Source of the DNA: Pseudomonas sp. GV071
GTDB lineage: Bacteria > Pseudomonadota > Gammaproteobacteria > Pseudomonadales > Pseudomonadaceae
Reading direction: 5' to 3'
Length of the DNA stretch: 64,000 nucleotides
NCBI RefSeq assembly: GCF_003050835.1
Contig: NZ_QAOJ01000010.1
Coordinates: forward strand, 186,001-250,000
Positions 43,695-52,468 of this stretch are shown in pieces. The notes beneath the pieces are model-generated. The model ran no database searches and was not told where the DNA came from. It saw only the letters and a list, made by a program, of their open reading frames with translations. A program made the translations under genes and the position numbers. The number at the start of each line of letters is the position of its first letter. Positions within the stretch are counted from its first letter, which is position 1.

Positions 43695-43794
43695 TGATAG
43701 AGCCCCCTTGGGAATATGCCGATTTGAGGGCGCATCATCGCAACAGCGTTCAGTATTTACAACACTTGCCCGGCAATCCTGTTCAGCTCTGGCG

Positions 43795-44883
43795 TTAAGC
43801 CCCGGAATAGACGAGTGGAGCGCGGCGCAAATTACAGAAAATCTGGTACGGAATGGTGCCGGCGGCGGCGGCTACGTCACTGGCAAGTACTTGTTTCCCC
43901 CACAATTCCACCCGACTTCCTACGCCTGCCTTGGGCAGATGAGTGAGGTCGACGGTCAGCATATCCATCGACACCCGGCCAATCAGCCGGCTCGGTTGAC
44001 CGTCGATGGTCACCGGCGTACCGCTTGGCGCATGGCGCGGATAACCATCGGCGTACCCCATGGCGACCACCCCGACGCGGGTTGGCTGCTCGGTGACATA
44101 ACGCGCGCCATACCCAATCGGCTCGCCAGCCGGCAACTCGCGCAGGCTGATGATCTTCGACTCCAGGGTCATCACCGGCTGCAAACGGGCGGCATGCTCG
44201 TGCGGGGTTTCGAAGGGGCTGGCCCCATAGAGCATAAGGCCCGAGCGCACCCAGTCGGTTTTCTGCAGGGCGGGAAAACGTGGCGACCAACCGAGAATGG
44301 CCGGCGAATTGTACAGGCTGACTTCGGCCTGCAAGCCTTCGCGGGCCTGGGCAAACGCAGCCATCTGCTCTTCGCTGCGCGGATTCTCCAACTCATCGGC
44401 GCGGGAAAAATGGGTCATCAATACGATCTTTGAGGCCTTGCCGCTGGCCTGCAAACGGCGGTAGGCGTCCTGGTATTGCTCGGGGAAAAAACCGACGCGG
44501 TGCATACCGGAATCCAGCTTCAGCCAGAACTGCAGCGGCTTGCGCAGCTGCGCACGCTCGATCGCCTCCAACTGCCAGGGCGCATGCACCACACACCAGA
44601 AATCGTGCTCGACCATCAGCGTCAGCTCATCGGCTTCAAAAAAACCTTCGAGCAACAAGATCGGCCCGCTGATGCCGGCCGCGCGCAGGCTCAGCGCCTC
44701 TTCGATCGCCGCCACGGCAAAACCGTCGGCCTCGCTCTGCAGCGCCTGGGCACAAGGCACCGCGCCATGGCCGTAGGCGTCGGCCTTGATCACCGCCAAC
44801 GCCCGGGCACCGGTCAGTTCACGGGCCAGGCGGTAGTTGTGGCGCAGAGCAGCGAGGTCGATCAGGGCACGGGCGGGACGCAT
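43795..44883 (-). CDS. dadX: Catabolic alanine racemase DadX
   Basis: A 362-residue PLP racemase interconverting L- and D-alanine. Lys33 in AVIKADAYGHG binds PLP and the opposite catalytic Tyr is in PIGYGARYVTEQ. Also present are LKLDSGMHRVGF and SMDMLTVDLTH. The gene follows the RidA gene by 39 bases on the same strand in the dadA-ridA-dadX cluster. D-alanine made here is oxidised by DadA. DadX is the catabolic racemase; the biosynthetic Alr is not seen in this window. Confidence 0.95.
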   Translation of the reverse strand: MRPARALIDLAALRHNYRLARELTGARALAVIKADAYGHGAVPCAQALQSEADGFAVAAIEEALSLRAAGISGPILLLEGFFEADELTLMVEHDFWCVVHAPWQLEAIERAQLRKPLQFWLKLDSGMHRVGFFPEQYQDAYRRLQASGKASKIVLMTHFSRADELENPRSEEQMAAFAQAREGLQAEVSLYNSPAILGWSPRFPALQKTDWVRSGLMLYGASPFETPHEHAARLQPVMTLESKIISLRELPAGEPIGYGARYVTEQPTRVGVVAMGYADGYPRHAPSGTPVTIDGQPSRLIGRVSMDMLTVDLTHLPKAGVGSRVELWGKQVLASDVAAAAGTIPYQIFCNLRRAPLVYSGA

Positions 44884-44922
44884 GGCGACGGTCTTCTTGG
44901 TCTTTTCGAGTGGGGCGCAGGC

Positions 44923-45276
44923 TTACGGCAAGGCCGCGATAACGGTCATTTCCACCAACGCTTCGTCGGTGTACAGCTTGGCTTCGACGCAGGCGCGAGC
45001 CGGCGCGGTGCCCGGGGTCACCCAGGCGTCCCAGACGGCGTTGAGGCCGGCGTAACCGGCGGCCATGTCCTTGAGGTAAATGGTCACCGACAGAATGCGG
45101 CTCTTGTCTGTACCGGCCTCAGCGAGCAGGCGGTCGATGTTGTTCAGGGTTTCCCGCGTCTGCTGGGCTGCGTCACCGGCGTAACTGTCGGCCAACTGGC
45201 CGGCCAGGTAGACCGTGCCGTTGTGGATGACGATTTCGCTGTAACGGGTTTCAGTGCGCTGGCGCTGGATGGGCAT
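44923..45276 (-). CDS. RidA family protein (imine deaminase-like)
   Basis: A 117-residue RidA/YjgF protein. Members hydrolyse reactive enamine/imine intermediates such as 2-aminoacrylate. Family features are VIHNGTVYLAGQLAD and the C-terminal ARACVEAKLYTDEALVEMTV, where the Arg binds the carboxylate. Its start at 45276 lies inside the dadA end with a 26-base overlap. DadA releases an imino acid, so a linked RidA would speed its hydrolysis; that functional link is inference from context. Confidence 0.92.
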   Translation of the reverse strand: MPIQRQRTETRYSEIVIHNGTVYLAGQLADSYAGDAAQQTRETLNNIDRLLAEAGTDKSRILSVTIYLKDMAAGYAGLNAVWDAWVTPGTAPARACVEAKLYTDEALVEMTVIAALP

Positions 45277-46549
45277 GCTTGAGGCTCTCTTTGGCTTGGC
45301 CATAACGGGAAATATCCAGACCTTCGGCGCTGATCTGCGGCTGTTTTTTCGCCATCAGGTCAGCCAGCAAACGGCCAGAGCCACAGGCCATGGTCCAACC
45401 GAGGGTGCCGTGGCCGGTATTGAGGAACAGATTCTTGTAGGAAGTGGCGCCAACGATTGGCGTGCCATCCGGAGTCGTTGGACGCAGGCCGGTCCAGAAC
45501 TCGGCCTGGGCCAGGTTGCCGCCCTGTGGATACAGATCGTTGACGATCATCTCCAGGGTTTCGCGGCGACGTGGGTTGAGGCTCAGGTCGAAACCAGCGA
45601 TTTCGGCCATGCCGCCCACGCGGATGCGGTTGTCGAAACGGGTGATGGCGACTTTGTAGGTCTCATCGAGAATGGTCGACGTCGGCGCCATGTCGCCGTT
45701 GGTGATCGGCACGGTCAGTGAGTAACCCTTGAGCGGGTAGACCGGCGCCTTGATGCCCAGCGGTTTGAGCAATTGTGGCGAGTAGCTGCCGAGGGCCAGC
45801 ACGTAACGGTCAGCGGTTTCCAGCTTGCCGTTGATCCACACGCCGTTGATGCGGTCGCCCGCGTGATCAAGGCTTTCGATGCTCTGCCCAAAACGGAACT
45901 CGACACCCAGTTCAACGCACATCTGCGCCAGGCGGGTGGTGAACATCTGGCAGTCGCCGGTCTGGTCATTCGGCAGGCGCAGAGCGCCAGCGAGAATATT
46001 GGTGACGCCAGCCAGGGCCGGTTCGACGCGGGCAATGCCGTCGCGGTCGAGCAGCTCATACGGCACGCCGGATTGTTCCAGTACGGCGATGTCTTTGGCG
46101 GCGTTGTCCAGTTGCGCCTGAGTGCGGAACAGCTGGGTAGTGCCCAGGCTGCGGCCTTCGTAGGAGATGCCGGTTTCAGCGCGCAGCTCGTCGAGGCAGT
46201 CGCGGCTGTACTCGGACAACCGCACCATGCGCTCTTTGTTCACCGCATAACGGCTGGCGGTGCAGTTGCGCAGCATCTGCAGCATCCAAAGGTATTGATC
46301 GATATCGGCGGTGGCCTTGATTGCCAACGGCGCGTGGCGTTGCAGCAGCCATTTGATCGCTTTCAGCGGCACACCCGGGGCAGCCCAGGGCGAGGCGTAG
46401 CCAGGGGAGACCTGGCCGGCGTTGGCGAAGCTGGTTTCCATGGCGGGCGCGGCCTGACGGTCGACCACCACCACTTCAAAGCCGGCACGGGCCAGATAGT
46501 AGGCGCTGGTGGTACCAATCACACCGCTGCCCAACACCAGAACTCGCAT
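45251..46549 (-). CDS. dadA: D-amino acid dehydrogenase small subunit DadA
   Basis: A 432-residue FAD enzyme that oxidises D-alanine and other D-amino acids and passes electrons to the quinone pool at the inner membrane. The dinucleotide-binding site VLVLGSGVIGTTSAYYLARA is at the N-terminus; GLRPTTPDGTPIVGAT and FLNTGHGTLGWTMACGSG are C-terminal family motifs. It is the first gene of dadA-ridA-dadX and diverges from the lrp-type dadR. The 156-base spacer must contain the DadR sites. Confidence 0.97.
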   Translation of the reverse strand: MRVLVLGSGVIGTTSAYYLARAGFEVVVVDRQAAPAMETSFANAGQVSPGYASPWAAPGVPLKAIKWLLQRHAPLAIKATADIDQYLWMLQMLRNCTASRYAVNKERMVRLSEYSRDCLDELRAETGISYEGRSLGTTQLFRTQAQLDNAAKDIAVLEQSGVPYELLDRDGIARVEPALAGVTNILAGALRLPNDQTGDCQMFTTRLAQMCVELGVEFRFGQSIESLDHAGDRINGVWINGKLETADRYVLALGSYSPQLLKPLGIKAPVYPLKGYSLTVPITNGDMAPTSTILDETYKVAITRFDNRIRVGGMAEIAGFDLSLNPRRRETLEMIVNDLYPQGGNLAQAEFWTGLRPTTPDGTPIVGATSYKNLFLNTGHGTLGWTMACGSGRLLADLMAKKQPQISAEGLDISRYGQAKESLKHAHPAPAH

Positions 46550-46705
46550 GGTTTGCTCCCTCGCCGCGACTTTACGCTGACGTTTGATATCTTGATCGAA
46601 ATTCCGCGCAGTATATGGAGCCGCTGCCAGTGCATTTCACTGTATTGATAGCTATATTTGGCGAGAATTCTTGGCAAAAGCCCTTAATACAGAGGCGGAT
46701 TCCCC

Positions 46706-47194
46706 ATGAGAACCCAGCATCAGAGCCGTCGTGAACTGGACAAAATCGACCGTAATATTTTACGGATCCTGCAGGAAGACGGTCGTCTGTCCTTCACCGA
46801 ACTGGGCGAGCGGGTGGGCCTCTCTACCACGCCCTGCACCGAGCGGGTCCGCCGCCTGGAGCGCGAAGGCATCATCATGGGCTACAACGCCCGGCTGAAT
46901 CCGCAGCACCTGAAGGCCAGTCTGCTGGTATTTGTAGAGATTAGTTTGGACTACAAATCTGGCGATACTTTCGAAGAGTTCCGACGGGCTGTGTTGAAGC
47001 TGCCGCATGTGTTGGAGTGCCATTTGGTGTCGGGCCACTTCGACTACCTGGTGAAGGCGCGGATCTCCGAGATGGCTTCGTACCGCAAACTGCTCGGCGA
47101 CATCCTGCTCAAGCTCCCGCACGTGCGTGAGTCCAAGAGCTATATCGTGATGGAAGAAGTGAAAGAGAGCCTGACCCTGCCGGTTCCGGACTGA
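46706..47194 (+). CDS. dadR: Lrp-family regulator of the dad operon (DadR)
   Basis: A 162-residue Lrp/AsnC regulator. The helix-turn-helix is SFTELGERVGLSTTPCTERV (about 30-50) followed by the RAM ligand-binding domain (about 75-150) with VLECHLVSGHFDYLVKAR. It is transcribed away from dadA; the Pseudomonas orthologue activates dadAX in response to alanine. AGAGGCG precedes the ATG. Confidence 0.94.
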   Translation: MRTQHQSRRELDKIDRNILRILQEDGRLSFTELGERVGLSTTPCTERVRRLEREGIIMGYNARLNPQHLKASLLVFVEISLDYKSGDTFEEFRRAVLKLPHVLECHLVSGHFDYLVKARISEMASYRKLLGDILLKLPHVRESKSYIVMEEVKESLTLPVPD

Positions 47195-47197
47195 GGC

Positions 47198-47551
47198 CTA
47201 GACCAATACCTGGCGGGTGCTGGCGATCAGTTGGTGCACGCCCTTCTCGACTCGCTCATCGATCCACTCTTCCGGCCGCTGGCCATTGGGGCACGGCAGG
47301 CGTGGCGTGGTGCCGAACAGGCGGCAAATCAACGGGCGCTGGTCATACACCGTGCAACCTTGCGGCCCCAGGTGCACACAGTTGAATTCAGCCAGCGCGG
47401 CGTCATGTTCAGCGTCGCTTTTCACCGGCAGACGCGACATTTCCTCCGACGAAGCCGTCACCGGCCCACAGCAATCGTGGCAACCGGGCACGCAGGCAAA
47501 GCTGGGGATGCGCTGGCGCAGGTGGTCGATCTTGCGGCTGTTGCAGCTCAT
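47198..47551 (-). CDS. YkgJ family cysteine cluster protein
   Basis: A 117-residue protein of the YkgJ/UPF0153 Cys-rich family, a putative Fe-S or zinc binder. Cys pairs occur in FACVPGCHDCCGPVT, FNCVHLGPQGCTVYDQRPLI with the next Cys in CRLFG, and PCPNGQR. Function unknown; the PLICR-like block is a family hallmark. The ATG at 47551 is chosen over ATG sites upstream because it gives family length. Its stop converges with the dadR stop with only 3 bases between. Confidence 0.85.
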   Translation of the reverse strand: MSCNSRKIDHLRQRIPSFACVPGCHDCCGPVTASSEEMSRLPVKSDAEHDAALAEFNCVHLGPQGCTVYDQRPLICRLFGTTPRLPCPNGQRPEEWIDERVEKGVHQLIASTRQVLV

Positions 47552-47722
47552 GGGGCAGGTCCTCGGGCGGGGCGGCATGGTAGCAAAAGCCGGCCGTTTC
47601 CCTTCCCAGTCTTGTCCATTCACGACCGAAGGGAGGTTTTTTCCTACGGCCCTATTGGCTCGTCCAGACCCCGCGCTTATCCTGCGTAAAATTTACCAAA
47701 CATAAGAATCAGGATTTCAAAC

Positions 47723-49036
47723 ATGAACGCCAGCGTTCAGCCTTCCGTGAAGCCGCACCCACACGCCCCGTCCTATTACGCCGCCACCGCCAACCGTCGG
47801 CTCAGCTACCCCACCCTGAACGGCGAGGTACGCGCCGATGTGTGCATCGTCGGTGGTGGTTTTTCCGGGCTGAACACCGCCATCGAGCTGGTCGAACGCG
47901 GCCTCTCGGTGGTGCTGTTGGAGGCCAACCAGATGGGCTGGGGCGCCAGCGGCCGCAACGGCGGTCAGCTGATTCGAGGCGTCGGCCATGACGTTGAGCG
48001 CTTTGCCGGGGTGGTCGGTGCCGACGGCGTGCGCGAGCTGAAGCTGCTCGGCCTGGAGGCGGTGGAAATCGTTCGCCGGCGCATCGAACACTTCAATATT
48101 CAATGCGACCTCACCTGGGGTTACTGCGACCTGGCCAACAAACCCAGCGACCTCGAAGGCTTTGCCGACGACCTCGCCGAACTGCGCGGCCTCGGTTACC
48201 GCCACGACTTGCGCTTGCTGCAGGCTGACGACATGCACCAGGTGGTTGGCTCGAGCCGCTATGTCGGCGGCCTGATCGACATGGGTTCCGGCCACCTGCA
48301 CCCGCTCAACCTGGCCCTGGGCGAAGCTGCCGCCGCGCAGTCACTGGGCGTGCAACTGTTCGAGCACTCTGCCGTGACCCGCATCGACTACGGCAACCAA
48401 GTGCTGGTGCACACCGCCACCGGCAGTGTGCGCGCCAGCAACCTGGTGCTGGCCTGCAACGCCCACCTCAATGGCCTGAACAACAATCTGGGCGGCAAGG
48501 TGCTGCCCGCCGGCAGCTACATCATCGCCACCGAACCGCTGAGCCAGGCCCAGGCGCGCACCCTCATCCCGCAGAACATGGCGCTCTGCGACCAGCGCGT
48601 GGCGCTTGATTACTATCGTTTGTCGGCCGACCGCCGCCTGCTGTTCGGCGGCGCTTGCCACTATTCCGGTCGCGACCCGAAAGACATCGCTGCCTATATG
48701 CGGCCAAAGATGCTCGAAGTGTTCCCGCACCTGGACAAGGTCAAGATCGACTTCCAATGGGGCGGCATGATTGGCATCGGCGCCAACCGCCTGCCGCAGA
48801 TCGGGCGCCTCAAGGAGCACAGCAACGTGTTCTACGCCCAGGCTTATTCCGGCCACGGGGTGAATGCCACGCACCTGGCGGGACGCTTATTGGCTGAAGC
48901 GATTGCCGGGCAGGAGAGCCGTGGTTTTGACCTGTTCGCCAAGGTGCCGCATGTAACCTTCCCCGGCGGCAAATACCTGCGCTCGCCGCTGCTGGCGTTG
49001 GGCATGTTGTGGCATCGATTGAAGGAAGTGATGTAA
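47723..49036 (+). CDS. FAD-dependent gamma-glutamylputrescine oxidoreductase (PuuB-like)
   Basis: A 437-residue FAD oxidoreductase (DAO family). The FAD site is VCIVGGGFSGLNTAIELVER and GASGRNGGQLIRGVG follows it, typical of PuuB/OrdL enzymes. The C-terminal FAD motif is YAQAYSGHGVNATHLAGR. In P. aeruginosa the orthologous locus belongs to the PauB oxidases that oxidise gamma-glutamylated polyamines. With kauB nearby, this places it in putrescine/cadaverine degradation. AATCAGGA upstream of the ATG acts as ribosome site. Confidence 0.9.
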   Translation: MNASVQPSVKPHPHAPSYYAATANRRLSYPTLNGEVRADVCIVGGGFSGLNTAIELVERGLSVVLLEANQMGWGASGRNGGQLIRGVGHDVERFAGVVGADGVRELKLLGLEAVEIVRRRIEHFNIQCDLTWGYCDLANKPSDLEGFADDLAELRGLGYRHDLRLLQADDMHQVVGSSRYVGGLIDMGSGHLHPLNLALGEAAAAQSLGVQLFEHSAVTRIDYGNQVLVHTATGSVRASNLVLACNAHLNGLNNNLGGKVLPAGSYIIATEPLSQAQARTLIPQNMALCDQRVALDYYRLSADRRLLFGGACHYSGRDPKDIAAYMRPKMLEVFPHLDKVKIDFQWGGMIGIGANRLPQIGRLKEHSNVFYAQAYSGHGVNATHLAGRLLAEAIAGQESRGFDLFAKVPHVTFPGGKYLRSPLLALGMLWHRLKEVM

Positions 49037-49073
49037 GGCCTCACACCCTCTCCTACAAATTTATGCCGGCATA

Positions 49074-49322
49074 TCACAACGTCCAGAACGGACGCAGGGC
49101 CTCGTGGTTGGCTTCGGCGCGGGTAATGCCGATGTCGGTAAGCTGAACGTCGGTCAGATTGAGCAAGGCGCGTCGGGTGGTCAGCCGGCGCCAGAAGGCC
49201 GCCCAGCGCGACATCGGCGCTTTACGCACGGTTGGACGGTTCGCTACCGCCTTGGCCACCGTCGGTTTGCCAACCAATTCTTGCTGACCCAGGGTCAACC
49301 GAACATCGCTAAGCCCATTCAT
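49074..49322 (-). CDS. DUF1127 domain small protein
   Basis: An 82-residue protein. Its C-terminal half carries the DUF1127 (YjiS-like) motif, WRRLTTRRALLNLTDVQLTD followed by IGITRAEANHEALRPFW. DUF1127 proteins are small, basic and Arg-rich; some bind RNA or alter phosphate and carbon metabolism, but most are uncharacterised. The ATG at 49322 follows GTGAGGG. It lies between the PuuB-like oxidase and the divergent MocR-type gene and is transcribed leftward. Confidence 0.88.
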   Translation of the reverse strand: MNGLSDVRLTLGQQELVGKPTVAKAVANRPTVRKAPMSRWAAFWRRLTTRRALLNLTDVQLTDIGITRAEANHEALRPFWTL

Positions 49323-49530
49323 TTCCCTCACCTGCTTTCATGTGTATGTGGGAAATGATGATGCCGGGGCCGGCAAAAGCATGACAGATTCAAAAAACCA
49401 CTATTTGCTCCATACAGATAGCCGCCATTGATAGCTGAATGGTGTTTTTCGGCGTCATCTGTATGGGCCTTGCCAAAACAGCCCACAGAAAGCACGATCT
49501 GTCCTTTCTGCCAGCCTGCAGGCATTCGCC

Positions 49531-50955
49531 ATGACCCTCTATGTGAACCTCGCCGAACTGCTCGGTGCCCGTATCGAACAAGGTCTGTATCGCCCTGGCG
49601 ACCGCTTGCCGTCGGTGCGAGCCCTGAGCGCCGAGCACGGGGTCAGCCTGAGTACCGTGCAGCAGGCCTACCGACACCTGGAAGACCAGGGCCTGGCAAT
49701 GCCACGGCCCAAGTCCGGTTACTTCGTGCCGGAGGAGCGCGAAAAGCCGGCGCTGCCCATGGTTTCGCGCACCGCGCAGCGGCCGGTGGAAGTGTCGCAG
49801 TGGGACCAGGTGCTGGAGCTGATCAGCGTGGCACCCGGCAGTGACGGGCTGATTCAGCTGGGTCGCGGCCGTCCCGACCACACCAGCCCGACCCTCAAGC
49901 CCCTGCTGCGCAGCCTGTCGCGCCTGAGCCGTCGGCAAGACCTCAACGGCCTGACCTACGGCTGTATTCGCGGCCACCTGCCGCTGCGCAAACAGATCTC
50001 ACGGTTGATGCTCGACTCTGGCTGCCAGATTCCGGCGGAAGACATCGTCATCACCACGGGCTGCCACGAAGCGCTGTCGGCGGCCATTCGCGCCATTTGC
50101 GAGCCGGGCGACATCGTCGCCGTCGACTCGCCGAGTTTTCACGGGGTGATGCAGGCACTCAAAGGCTTCGGCATGAAAGCCCTGGAACTGCCCACCGACC
50201 CACTCACCGGCATCAGCCTGGAAGCCCTCGAGCTGGCCCTGGAGCAGTGGCCGATCAAGGCCATTCAGTTGACGCCCAACTGCAACAACCCGATGGGCTA
50301 CATCATGCCGGACGCCAACAAGCGCGCGCTGATCGCCCTGGCCCAGCGCTATGACGTGGCGATCATCGAAGACGACGTGTATGGCGAGCTGGCTTATCAC
50401 TATCCGCGACCACGCACGATCAAGTCCTACGACGACGACGGCCGTGTACTGCTCTGCAGTTCGTTTTCCAAGACCGTGGTGCCCGGTCTGCGCATCGGTT
50501 GGATCGCGCCGGGGCGTTACCAGGAGCGCGTGCTGCACATGAAATACATGGGCACTGGCACCACCGCGCAATTGCCGCAACTGGCGCTGACCGAGTACCT
50601 GGAAGGCGGCCACTACGAGCCGCATATCCGCCGCATGCGCGCGCAGTACATGCGCAGCCGGGACCAGATGACCGACTGGGTCAGCCGCTATTTCCCGGCT
50701 GGCACACGGGTCAGCCGGCCACAAGGCAGCTTTATGATCTGGGTGGAAATGCCCGAAGGTTTTGACAGCATCCGCCTGAACCGCGAGCTGAAAGCGCACA
50801 AGATCCAGATCGCCCCGGGCAGCATCTTTTCCGCCGCCGGCAAGTACCGCAACTGCTTGCGCATGAGTTATGCGAGCAAGCCGGATGCGAAGACCGAAGC
50901 GGCGGTGCGGATCGTTGGTGAGACCGTGGCGCGGTTGTTGGCCGAGCACGCGTAG
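49531..50955 (+). CDS. MocR-type GntR/aminotransferase regulator
   Basis: A 474-residue fusion: an N-terminal GntR winged helix (residues about 5-70, RIEQGLYRPGDRLPSVRALS and VSTVQQAYRHLE-type recognition) and a class I aminotransferase-like domain (about 110-465). The PLP Lys is in CSSFSKTVVPGLRIGW and LTPNCNNPMGY is conserved. MocR regulators use PLP as sensor cofactor and usually control a neighbouring gene in amino acid or amine metabolism. Its target here is unknown; the adjacent DUF1127 gene is the nearest divergent candidate. Confidence 0.93.
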   Translation: MTLYVNLAELLGARIEQGLYRPGDRLPSVRALSAEHGVSLSTVQQAYRHLEDQGLAMPRPKSGYFVPEEREKPALPMVSRTAQRPVEVSQWDQVLELISVAPGSDGLIQLGRGRPDHTSPTLKPLLRSLSRLSRRQDLNGLTYGCIRGHLPLRKQISRLMLDSGCQIPAEDIVITTGCHEALSAAIRAICEPGDIVAVDSPSFHGVMQALKGFGMKALELPTDPLTGISLEALELALEQWPIKAIQLTPNCNNPMGYIMPDANKRALIALAQRYDVAIIEDDVYGELAYHYPRPRTIKSYDDDGRVLLCSSFSKTVVPGLRIGWIAPGRYQERVLHMKYMGTGTTAQLPQLALTEYLEGGHYEPHIRRMRAQYMRSRDQMTDWVSRYFPAGTRVSRPQGSFMIWVEMPEGFDSIRLNRELKAHKIQIAPGSIFSAAGKYRNCLRMSYASKPDAKTEAAVRIVGETVARLLAEHA

Positions 50956-51038
50956 GTTGGGTTGAGCCACAGGCGAAGCCCAACGTGCCAGACGAAAGTC
51001 CCCCGCGTTGGGCTTCGCGTTGCTCAACCCAACCTACG
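50951..51038. repeat. Long inverted repeat overlapping two convergent stop codons
   Basis: CGTAGGTTGGGTTGAGC (50951-50967) pairs with GCTCAACCCAACCTACG (51022-51038), and the inner GCGAAGCCCAACG (50973-50985) pairs with CGTTGGGCTTCGC (51006-51018). The TAG in the left arm is the stop of the MocR gene and the TAG in the right arm, read leftward, is the stop of the MFS gene. Such a hairpin could terminate both transcripts. Confidence 0.92.
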
Positions 51039-52182
51039 CCCTCACCGGCTCACCCAAACCATTCCCCCGCATCAACAACACCACAAACCCCGCCGCGCCG
51101 ACTGCCATCAGCAATGGCAACGCGTGCCCGCTCACCCATTGGCTAACTGCCCCGGTCACCAGCGGCCCGATCAGGCAACCAATGCCCCACAGCTGGGAAA
51201 TATGGGCGTTGGCGCGCACCAGTTGATCATCGCGAAAGCGCTCACCGATCAGGATCAGCGACAGGGTAAACAGCCCGCCGGCACTGGCGCCGAACAACAC
51301 CCACACCGGCCAGATCAGCGGCGTATGCAGTAGCAACGGCACGCACAGGCTGGAGATCATCAGCACCACGCCGCAGGCGAAAAACAGGCGCTGGCGCGAC
51401 ATCCGATCGGCCAGCCAGCCAATCGGCAATTGCAGCAAGGCATCGCCGACCACCACCACGCTGGCCATCAGCAGCGCGGTTTCCTGACTGAAGCCTTGGT
51501 GCAAGCCGTACACCGGCAGCAAGGTCAGCATCATCGCCTCGAAGGCAGCAAACAGACTGACCGCCCAGGCAATCGCCGGCATGCTCGCGCAGAACGCCCA
51601 CAAGCCGCGGCCCGACGCACTATGGGCATCGACCTTCGGCGCGCCGGTGCGGCCCCACAGCATCAGCGAACCACCGATCAACAGACCGGTGCCGGTCCAG
51701 AAACCGAGGTCGGTGCTGGTGCCGAGCAGGCTCAGTACCAAGGGGCCACACAGTTGGCTCAAGGCGTAGCCGGTGCCATACAGCGCCACCAAGCGGCCGC
51801 GCCAACGGTCGACCGCCAGTTGATTGATCCAACTTTCGCCGAGGATAAACACCACGGTCAGGGCCACACCCAGCAGCAGGCGCAGCACCAGCCAGACTGG
51901 ATAGCTGGGCATTAGCGCCATGGTGCTCACGCCCACGGCACTGACCAACAGGCAGATTTGCATCAGGCCCGTGGTGCCAAAACGCGCCGCCAAGCGACCG
52001 GCCAATACCGAGCCCAACAACACGCCCACCGCCGGCATGGCCGCCATCACGCCAATGGCGAAGTTGCCGTAACCCCAGCCTTCCAGGCGCAGCGAAACCA
52101 ACGGCATGGTCACCCCCAGCGCCAAGCCGATGCTGACCACCGCCGCGACCACGGCGAAATAGGTACCCCAACGCATGACCAC
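51034..52182 (-). CDS. Major facilitator superfamily transporter, YcaD-like
   Basis: A 382-residue transporter with 12 predicted helices. The first loop carries GRLAARFGTTGLMQI, the MFS motif A; a matching block GWLADRMSRQRLFF follows in the second half. This resembles the YcaD group of small MFS proteins. The start is taken as GTG at 52182, because AAGGAG lies 7 bases upstream; ATG at 52176 is an alternative. It follows kauB on the minus strand, separated by a terminator and a repeat element. Substrate unknown; context suggests an amine. Confidence 0.88.
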   Translation of the reverse strand: MVMRWGTYFAVVAAVVSIGLALGVTMPLVSLRLEGWGYGNFAIGVMAAMPAVGVLLGSVLAGRLAARFGTTGLMQICLLVSAVGVSTMALMPSYPVWLVLRLLLGVALTVVFILGESWINQLAVDRWRGRLVALYGTGYALSQLCGPLVLSLLGTSTDLGFWTGTGLLIGGSLMLWGRTGAPKVDAHSASGRGLWAFCASMPAIAWAVSLFAAFEAMMLTLLPVYGLHQGFSQETALLMASVVVVGDALLQLPIGWLADRMSRQRLFFACGVVLMISSLCVPLLLHTPLIWPVWVLFGASAGGLFTLSLILIGERFRDDQLVRANAHISQLWGIGCLIGPLVTGAVSQWVSGHALPLLMAVGAAGFVVLLMRGNGLGEPVRA

Positions 52183-52213
52183 AGGTCATCTCCTTGTGCT
52201 GGGCCGCAAAATA

Positions 52214-52244
52214 AAAACGGCCGGGTTTCCTCTCAGAAACCCGG
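52214..52244 (-). terminator. Rho-independent terminator after kauB
   Basis: CGGCCGGGTTTC-CTCT-GAAACCCGGCCG: a 12-bp perfect stem. Read leftward it is followed by TTTTTATTTT, so it ends the kauB transcript before the MFS gene. Confidence 0.94.
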
Positions 52245-52343
52245 CCGCAGGTATGGCTCGTAGAGCCGGCCCCTTTTTAGTCAGGGGCGGACCTCAAAAC
52301 TTCTTTATCCAGCCTTACCTAGACTGGAGACAACGCAAACCGA

Positions 52344-52458
52344 GATCTCCGGGGCTAAGGCCAGGCAAGGCGCCCCGCAGCTTTTAAGCGCAGCGTACTG
52401 CAGTACGTGAGCATTAAAAGCGAGGACGCAACGCCGCATGGCCGACGACCCGGAGATC
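52344..52458. repeat. Complex palindromic intergenic element, copy A
   Basis: Three nested inverted arms: GATCTCCGGG (52344-52353) with CCCGGAGATC (52449-52458), GCTTTTAA (52380-52387) with TTAAAAGC (52414-52421), and central CGTACTGCAGTACG (52394-52407). Conserved spacer words GCAAGGCG, AAGCG, TGAGCATT and CAACGC are shared with the element at 61645. It lies between kauB and the terminator at 52214. Confidence 0.88.
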
Positions 52459-52468
52459 GCAGCCGAAC

